DNA from: Streptomyces sp. R28
GTDB taxonomy: Bacteria > Actinomycetota > Actinomycetes > Streptomycetales > Streptomycetaceae
Assembly: GCF_041052385.1 (NCBI RefSeq)
Contig: NZ_CP163439.1
Coordinates: 2,035,001-2,099,000, forward strand
DNA: 64,000 bases
Direction of reading: 5' to 3'
Part shown: in pieces, positions 48,301-54,400 of the stretch
How positions within the stretch are numbered: position 1 is the stretch's first letter
Layout: every line of letters begins with the position of its first letter
Program-made: the position numbers and the translations under genes
Notes under the pieces: model-generated
The model's input: the letters and a program-made list of their open reading frames with translations, nothing else
What the model was told of the DNA's origin: nothing
The model's database searches: none

Positions 48301-48399
48301 CTTGCGCAGCAGCGCGATCAGGGCGCGCTGCCGCTTTTCCGGCAGGGTGCGGATCCTCCGGATGAGATCAAGGCCGGTGTCCTGACTGGTGGTGCCCAT
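39376..48399 (-). CDS. NRPS: C-A(Ser)-PCP-C-A(with N-methyltransferase)-PCP-C
   Basis: A 3007-residue protein with AGGGGG before its ATG, 15 bases after the PKS stop. C1 is about 55-490 (HHSVSDG). A1 is about 500-1000; its specificity residues read DVWHFSLVDK, a serine code. PCP1 is about 1062 (GGHSLM). C2 is about 1115-1560 (HHLIEDA). A2 is about 1575-2480, with DVPHEALPVK at the code positions, which I cannot assign. Inside A2, between motif A8 and the final NGKVDK, sits a methyltransferase, about 2037-2270 (LEIGCGGGE), as in N-methylating modules. PCP2 is about 2500 (GGHSLL). A terminal C domain, about 2570-3000, has PW in place of the two His of HHxxxDG. No thioesterase follows. The upstream PKS ends in KS0-carrier, so this protein probably accepts its chain, adds serine and finishes the lactam/lactone end. 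OzmL-like (from memory). Confidence 0.92.
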   Translation of the reverse strand: MGTTSQDTGLDLIRRIRTLPEKRQRALIALLRKQGVDLSALETIPRLPRTDGTPVPLSFTQQRLWFLAQLDGTGAAYNIPMAMRLHGRLDRPALLRALEAVVQRHEVLRTRFADEGGVPRQVIGDGSDFTVAEEELTDPARLAAICRDEAAAPFDLERGPLIRTRLLRQSEQEHHLLVTTHHSVSDGWSVGVFFRDLVALYEAFCAGRPDPLEPLPVQYADYAHWQRERLAGDLHGRQTDYWRGQLAGVDPRLTLPADRERPRVKTYTGARESFTCPAELLSALRDVAKVHEATLYMTLLAAYTVVLNRYTHQTDIAVGTVVANRGRREVEDLVGFFANTLVMRADLADDPDFRDLLAQVKKTALEAYDHQEVPFEAVVEALDTERSLAHAPVFQTMFVLQEAQTRRDVTLGGLQVSPVDFDLSFTKFDLTIDLRESPDGLVGTVEYNPDLYDRKTIRRFIGHYTRLLAAVADDPALPVSRLAMIDAEERRQVVEVFNDTERAFSDDRCLHELFEERVARHPERTALVTTDRSWTYAELDAWADRIARGLRRHGVGPDTLVGLHAERSAEMVAGILGALKAGGAYMPIEPSYPAARRTDLVDHSGVAVVLTQPHLEAEPLHGVEHLLVLHPDGTLRDQEGTDVLDAPDADVPAAQPAAHAGNLAYVIHTSGSTGRPKGVMIEHRAAVNRIEWMQNEYRLTEDDVVLQKTPYSFDVSVWEFFWPLLSGAALAIAVPGGHRDPAYLVSAVRAFGVTTLHFVPSMLRSIVEDPGWARCTTVRQVFCSGEALPADLCARHYERHTAPLHNLYGPTEAAVDVSHWTVPADGTPRVVPIGRPIQNIQLHVLDDALAPQGIGCVGELYIAGVGLARGYLHQPELTRERFVPNPFDASPDARMYRTGDLVRRLPDGDLEFLGRADDQVKVRGFRIEPGEIEHRLTEHPAVRSAAVLVREDQPGSPRLVAYVVPEPGHALADHRADLVRHLEGALPEYMVPSAYVELAALPVTAHGKLDRRALPAPGIDAFAQRAYVAPVTGTERQLADVCAELLGFDADRVSAEDNFFALGGHSLMITVLVARLKESGLHVTVQDVFTAPTLAELAARIDATGATPAHTVPANRIPEGCERLTPDHLALIDLTQEQIDTVVAAVPGGAAAIQDIYPLLPTQEGIFFHHLMDPDNDPYLVSTLYRADDEQACTRFIDALQRIVDRHDVMRTAVLTAGLPEPVQVVHRAARLPVRRIRLTAGRDPEEQARELLARQERMRLDSAPLLRLVVAEEPHSQRRHLLLTAHHLIEDATSLRLILQELAVHMAGRADLLSTPAPYRDFVSHTLARHTADDTVAHFRAVLEDVTEPTAPFGLIDVHGNGRRVGRLRRALPESLARDLRAQAQRLQLSPACLFHAAWACFVSATSGRDDVVFGAVMSGRLQGVPGVERMLGNFINTLPLRTRLAGRTVRELIADVDTGLRELIAREQSPLSLVQRCSGLDGDAPLFSAVVNFRHFEAEHDAALPRIDDHGVRFLAAVDAINYPVTVSLDDFGTELSLDVQVEETVTCEAVADCLETALAGLVAALAKDDGNGTAALDVNVLPAGDRRRLAEWNDTATPLPHETLPAAFEAQVARTPDRTALVFEGRTLSYAELNARANRLAHWLIERGAGVGQRVAIRMPRSFDLVVAVHAVVKTGAAYLPMETDLPDERVEQVLADSTPLLVLEELPDTTGCRDEDPRTRVAGEDAAYVLYTSGSTGRPKGVVIPHRAGLNWTAWKQSHYGMSGEDRMLLKTSVGFDVSVPELFWPLQVGAAVVIARPDGQKDPEYLARLIRDERVTDLHFVPSMLAEFLSEPTAELGTGLRRVETAGEALPVELAERFARVLPDAELHNLYGPTEGGPVTACRYRAEPGATAVPIGPPVWNTRVYVLDEALRQVPLGVPGELYASGDGMACGYLNRPELTAERFVASPFAPGTRMYRTGDLVRWRAEGTLDYLGRVDDQVKVRGFRVEPGEVANVLLKHPSVHRAVVVPQGSGAARTLAAYVSPTPQWLHTADQEENAAHLEQWWRHVDDRYAHGTGSADQEPVEAALRQLERIRPERVLEIGCGGGELLLRYAADCASVHALDPSATALDAARRGVTGRGWSHVTLTQGDALSVAELRGEKFDTIVLNSVRHFPNEQYLEQVLGLLVPLLEDGGSILVGGVRNLDLFTAQLCAAEQDRTESGGAVDAPATQVRRSRRQERELLVSPTYFARLPERLPELGAVDLVVGRGEGSSEALAYRYDVILRKDVAPAASLPWLEAASPAELRALLDGDVPDRFGVSGLTNPRVTDAVRLGAEFGRRPQPRSAEPLAPRSRTADEVRELEAVLRHAEELGFQVAATWSQDRLDGLDLVLGRDELPRVRAREPYRAPAATNHPQLGSRGPSLARALKEHLSAQLPHYMVPGVFVVLDELPVTPNGKVDKRALPAPDEADVTKERYVAPRTEAQRALCRIVADVLGLTQVGLQDNFFDLGGHSLLATRLTLRIKKETGAELPLQLIFSGATVEEMSAVLEQPARQDSGPSDQADPAQADEAGQRGPAPITLQQRDLWFLNRPAHLGTAHDNVQLAFRINGFLDREAYARAVGALVERHAVLRTGYARHDGTVTQRVHPAADFAVRQAAVDEEGAMEWLRAERLRPFAPEDRYAIRAHLLTVSDEQHIGVLTRPWGVFDGWSVNVVLAELLELYRAFSRGTAPELPELPLSYAGFAHWQAHTIDAAELSRQESYWRRQLAGLPACLPLRTDYERCPVKTYQGSSVDLRISAELLERLRRLSQDQGATLYMTLLSAFAVLLGGHLDGSELAVGTAVSNRPRSELDGVVGYFVNLVALRLDVPADRPFPDILAQARRVTTEAHEHKDLPFPDLVRALVPAPEPDCSPLFQVMFNLLPAAAPTAAGGDGTDLEVLPIRPATTTTKYDLNLVAEETASGLRGYLEFSTDLYSQRTVERMARTYERLLAEIVASPQSDVAHLRAASAATPDSPRTP

Positions 48400-48414
48400 C
48401 GTCGTCCCCCTGCC

Positions 48415-51400
48415 TCAGCTCTCGATGTCCAGCGCGTCCAGCTCCTCGTCGCTCATGTGCTCGACGAGGGCGATACCTTCGAGGATCAGATCCAGCTCGG
48501 GTGTGCTCGTGTCCTCGGCGACGAGGAGCCGTTCGCGCAGTTCCCCGGCCATGTCGGAGAGGCGCGGCGCGGCGAAGACCGCTTCGACCGACAGCTCGAC
48601 ACCCGCCCGCTCCTTGAGCAGGTTGATCAGCCGGGTGGCGAGCAGCGAGTTGCCGCCGAGCGAGAAGAAGTCGGTCCGTGCGGTCAGCGTGGCCGCGTCG
48701 ACCTGGAGGACATCGGCCCAGGCCTGTCCCATGGTCTGCTCGGCGTCGGTGACGGGGCCGGCAGGCGGCACGGGTTCCTGTGCCCTCGTCTGCGGTACGA
48801 CCGCCCGCGGGTCGCGTCCGATCCAGTAGCTGCCCGCCTCGAACACGGTGGCCGGCAGGGGCACCATCCGGCGCCGCCCGGTGTGCAGCGCGCTCCAGGG
48901 CACCCGGATCCCGCGCACCCACAGGGCGGCCAGTTCCTCCAGGGCGCGGTCCTCGGCGAGCCCGGCGAGGAAGGCCTCGCTCCGGGGGCCGGACAGGACG
49001 GCGGTCCAGGGTCCGGGGTCGTCGTCGGCGTTGCCCCGGTACACGGGCACGGTCGTGGGGGTGCCCGCCACGTGTTCGGCGAGCGCCCGGGCCAGTTCGG
49101 CACGGTCGGCGGCAACCACGGCGAGCCGCTCGGTCAGCGGTTCGCGGCCCAGCTGCGTGGTGTACGCGATGTCCGCGAGGCTCACGGTGGAGTCGGTGCC
49201 GTCGTCGCCGGGCAGGTCCGCCAGGTGGTCGAGCAGGCGCTGTACCGCCGTGTACAGGCGTTCCTCGGTCCGGGCGGAGACCACGACGACCTGCGGCGCG
49301 GTGTCCGGGGTGACGGTCCGGACCTCGGCGGCGGCCGGCGGTGCCTCCACGACCATGCTGACGTGGGAGCCGCCCGCCGCGACGCAGTTGATGAGGGCGC
49401 GGCGGGGCTGGGACGGCCCGCCGGTTCCCGTGACGCCGCGCGGCTCCCAGTCCGTCAGCCGGTCGCTCAGCTCGACCGGCGAACCGTCCAGGTCCAGGCG
49501 GGGGTTGGCGGTGCCGGCGTCGACGAGCGGTGCTATCTGGCCATGCTGGAGCTGGAGGACGACCTTGGTGAGCTGGGCGATGCCGGAGGCGGCCTCGGGG
49601 TGGCCGAGGTTGGACTTCACGGCGCCGACGGGCACCGGGGTGGTCACACCGGTGAACACCTCGCGCAGGGCGCGCAGTTCGACCTCGTCGGAGAAGGCGG
49701 TGCCGTTGGCGGCGGACTCGACGTAGGTGATGTCGGCGGGTTCGGCACCGGCTCGTTCCAGTGCCCGGCGCATGGTGGCGACTTGGGTGCGGTGGCTGGG
49801 TGTCATGAAGCCGTTGGAGCGGCCTGCGTGCTGGGAGGCGGTGCTCTTGATGACGGCGTGCACGGTGTCGCCGTCGCGCAGGGCGGCGTCCAGCGGCTTG
49901 AGCAGGACGGCGCCGACCGCCTCGGCGGGGAGGTAGCCGTCGCCGTCGCGGAAGCTGCGTGCGCCCGGGTGGGTGCCGAGGAGTTGCATCTCCGAGAGCG
50001 CGACGTACTTGTCCTCGTGCACGGTCAGGTTGACCCCGCCCGCGACGGCCAGCTCGCATTCGCCGCGCAGCAGGTCGGCGCAGGCGAGGTGCACAGCCAT
50101 AGCGGACGATGTGCACATGCTGTCCACGGCCAGGCTCGGGCCTTCGAGGCCGAAGTAGTGGGAGACGCGGTTGGCGATGAGGTTGTACGAGGCGGCCGAG
50201 GTGAGCGCCGAGAGCACCGGTTCGGAGGCGTCCGCCCGGTACATCTGGTAGGCGGCGCCGACGTACACGCCGACGCGCCGGCCGTAGCGACGCTCGATCA
50301 CCTCCTGGGTGACGCCGCCCTGCTCCAACAGGTGCCACACGGTCTCCAGGAACAGCCGCTGCTGCGGGTCCATCGCGGCGGCCTCGCGGGGCGAGATGCC
50401 GAAATGCAGCGGGTCGAACCGGTCGATGCCGTCGAGGAACGCACCGTATCGGGCGCCGCCGTCGGTCTTCCAGCGGTCGGCGGGGACCTCGGTGACGCAG
50501 TCCCGGCCTTCACGCAGTGCTGTCCAGAAGGCGTCCAGGTCGTCGGCCTGCGGGTAGCGTCCGCCGATGCCGATGATGGCGATGTCCTGGCTGCGGTGGT
50601 CCGGCTCGTGTCGGACCGGTGTGGGGGTCTGCGCAGTGCGCGGGGGTGCGGTGGCCTGGGGCTGTGCGGGGGCCGTGGCGGGCGCAGGCTCGCCGACGAG
50701 GGTGCGCAGTGCCTGCGGGTGGTCAGCGGCGAGGTGGTGGGCGAGTCCTCGTACGGTCTGTACTTCGAAGAGCAGGGTGCGGGAGAGGGGGCCGAAGGTG
50801 TCTTCCAGTGGCTCGACCATGGCGACGGCGAGGACGGAGTCCATGCCGTAGCGCTCCAGTGGTGTGTCGGGGTCCAGGCGTTCGGGTCCGAGTTTGAGGG
50901 CGGCGGCGAGTACGCGTCTGAGGTGGGCCACGGCGCGGTCCTCGACGGAGCGTGCGGAGCCGCCGTCGGCGACTGTGGCGGGCGCGGGGTCCTGCGCTGC
51001 CGTATCCGTCGTGGTCTGTGGTGCCGCCGCCCCCGCGCGCTCCGTCAGGCGGGTCAGCAGTGCCTCGCGGTCGCCTGCCACCACGAGCAGTCTGCCGTCT
51101 GTGACGCCGCCTGCGGCGCCGGCCAGGGCCTGGTGCAGGGCGGCCAGGCCGCGTGGGGTGTCGAGGGGGGCGAGGCCCAGGGCGAGCAGCTGCTCGCGGA
51201 CGGGGCCCTGGGCGCCCATGGCGCCCTCGTCCCACAGCGGCCAGTTGACGGACACGGTACGACCGCTGCGCCGCCCGGCGCTCACGAGCCGGTTGCGGTG
51301 TCCGGCGTAGGCGTCCATGAAGGCGTTGGCGGCGGCGTAGTCGCTCTGGCCGGGGTTGCCGAAGGCACCGGCGAGGGACGAGAAGCAGACGAACAGCTCC

Positions 51401-54400
51401 AGCGGCTGTTCCTGGGTCAGCTCGTCCAGGTGGACCAGTCCGGCGACCTTGGGGGCGAGGACCCGGTCGAGTTCCTCAGCACTCTTGCGGACGATGAAGT
51501 TGTCCTCGATGACACCGGCGGCGTGCAGCACGCCGGTCAGCGGGCCGTGGTCCACGGTCACCCGGGCCAGCAGGGCGCCGAGCGCGTCCCGGTCGGCGAC
51601 GTCGACGGCCTCGTACTGGACGGTCAGGCCGATGGTGCGAAGGTCCTTCAGCACCGCGCGCCGCTCGTCGGTCAGCGGCGAGCGCCCGGTGAGGACCACC
51701 GTGGCGTGCGCGACCGAGGCGGCGATGTCCCGCGCGACGTGCAGGCCGAGCCCGCCCATGCCTCCGGTGATGAGATAAACGCCGTCTTCCCGCCAGGGCG
51801 CGGGCGCGGGCCGGACGCCGGTGATTTCGGCCAGTCGGCGGACCTGGCGGCGTCCCTCGTGGTGGCGTACCTCGGGCTCGGGATCGGTGCCGGCCTCGGC
51901 TGTGAGGCGGGCGGCGACGGTGGCGGGCGAGACGCCGTCCAGGCACTCCAGGTACTGGGTGTGCAGCTTCGGGTTCTCCAGGTGGGCCGTACGCAGCAGC
52001 GCGCCCAGGCCGCTGAAACAGGCCAGCCGGTCGCTGTCGCCGACGGCTGCCACCTGGAGCAGCGTGGGCCGGCGCACGCCCTGTTCCAGCAGCCCACGGG
52101 TCAGCGTGAAGACCTGCCGCACGGCATCGGCGTACTGCCGGTCCAGCGGTGCGTCCGCCGGTTCGAGGAAGGTGCACTCGGTCCCGGCGGGCAGCGCGGC
52201 CCGCAGGGCGTCACGCGCGTCGGCGGCGAGGCCGAGCACCACGACGTGCCGTTTCGAGAAGGCGCCCGCCGCCCCGGCCGTGGCCTGCCGCTCGGTCCAT
52301 TCGGGGCGCAGCAGCACCACGTCGGCGTCGCCGACGGCCCGGGATCCGGCAGCCGGCGCGGGGCGGTGTGGTGCGCCTTGGGTGTCGAGGTCGTACCAGC
52401 AGCGTTCGCGGGCGAAGGGGTAGCCGGGCAGGCTGATACGGCGTACCGGGCTACCGGCCGGCCAGGCGTCCTCCCAGCGCACCTCGGCGCCGTCGGCCCA
52501 GCCCGCGAGCAGGTCCTCGTGCGTCCCCTGCCGCGTCCAGGCGTCCAGGGCGGCGCGCACTGCCGGGGCGTCGGCGGGCCGGTCCGGGCGGACGGTACCC
52601 CGGTGCCAGGGGCCTCTCGCGCCCGGGTCGGTGGCGAAGGCGGCAAGCCGCTCACGGGCCTCGGCAAGGCTGCTCGCGGTGAAGGCGAGGCGTTCCTCCA
52701 ACGCGATGCGTCCGCTCTGCAGGGTCCAGGCGATGGCGGGCAAGTCGGCGTCGCTCAACTGACCAAGACGAATATGCAGGAGGCGGGCCTGCTCGACGAG
52801 CTGGGCCTCGCTCTTGGCGGAGAGCACCAGCAGAGCCGGGCGGCCGCCGGCCGGCACGGCTGCGGGGCGGGCGGGCGGCTGGTACTCGGTGATGATGACG
52901 TGGGCGTTGGAGCCGCCGCCGCCGAAGCTGGACACTCCGGCGATGCGTGGCGCAGTGCGCTGTTCGCCGTCGTAGTCCACGACGGGCCGGTGCCAGGGCT
53001 CCAGGGTTTGCTGGACGTGCAGCGGGGTGCGGTCGAAGTCGATGTGCGGGTTGAGGGTGGCGGAGTGCAGGCTCGGCACGAGTTCGCCGTGGCGCAGTTG
53101 GAGCAGGACCTTGGTGAGGGCGGCGATGCCGGCGGCGGATTCCAGGTGTCCGATGTTGGACTTCACGGAGCCGATCGCGAGGCGCTCGGGGCTACCGCCC
53201 GCGCGGCTGAACGCCCGCTGCAGGCCGGAGACTTCGATGGGGTCGCCGAGGGAGGTACCGGTGCCGTGCGCTTCGAGGTAGCTCAGGGAGCGCGGGTCGA
53301 CACCGGCGGCGGCGAGCGCGGCGGTGATGACCTCGCCCTGCGCCACCGGGGTCGGCACCGAGTAACCGGAAGTGCGCCCGCCGTGGTTGACGGCCGTGCC
53401 CTTGATCACGGCGTGGATCTGGTCGCCGTCGGCGATGGCCTGCTCCAGCGGCTTGAGCAGGACGGCGCCGACGCCCTCGCCGGGGACGTAGCCGTCGCCG
53501 CCCTCGCCGAAGCTGCGGCACCGGCCGTCGCTGGAGAGGAACTTGCGCTGCCCGAGAACCAGGTGCTTGTTGGGGTGCGGGGTGAGGTTGACGCCCCCGG
53601 CGAGCGCGGTGTCGCACTGACCGCTGCGGATGGCCTCGCAGGCCAGGTGGATGGCGGTCAGCGAGGAGGAGCACATGGTGTCCACGGCCATGCTCGGGCC
53701 GTGGAAGTCATAGAAGTACGACACCCGGTTGGCGATCGTGGAGGCGCTGCCCCACAGCGCCGCGGACTCGCCGCGCTCCTGCGCCTGAGCGCCGAGGAGC
53801 TGGTACTCCTGATACATCACACCGACGAACACACCCACCCTCGCGTTGGGCGAGAGCCGGTCGGCGGTGTATCCGGCGTCCTCCAGAGTGTGATGGGCGC
53901 ACTGCAGGAACAGCCGCTCCTGCGGGTCGAGGTGGTCGGCCTCCAGCAGCGAGATCTGGAAGAACAGCGGGTCGAACCGGTCGATGTCGTCCAGGAAACC
54001 GCCCCAGCGGCCGGCCCCGGCCTCCGCGTACCGGCCGTGGTTCCAGCGACCGGCGGGCACCTCACGGACACAGTCGCGACCCGCACGCAAGTTCCGCCAG
54101 AACTCGTCCAGGCCAGCGGCCTCGGGATAGCGACCGCTCACACCAATGATCGCAATGTCACCAGGACGCACCGCTTCGGGCTCGGCCGGCGTCTCGACGG
54201 CGGGCAACGGACGGCTGGACAGACCGCTCAGCTCCACGCACACACGGCCGTGCTCGTCCACGACGGTGACGTCCAGCCGGGCGGAGGCCCGGTCGGTGCC
54301 GCTGCCCGACTGGTGGCGGATCCACGCATACGCGGTGGTGGGCGTGGCCGCGACGGCCTCGGCGCGGGTGAGGGCGAACGGCAGGGCGAGCGCCGCCGAG

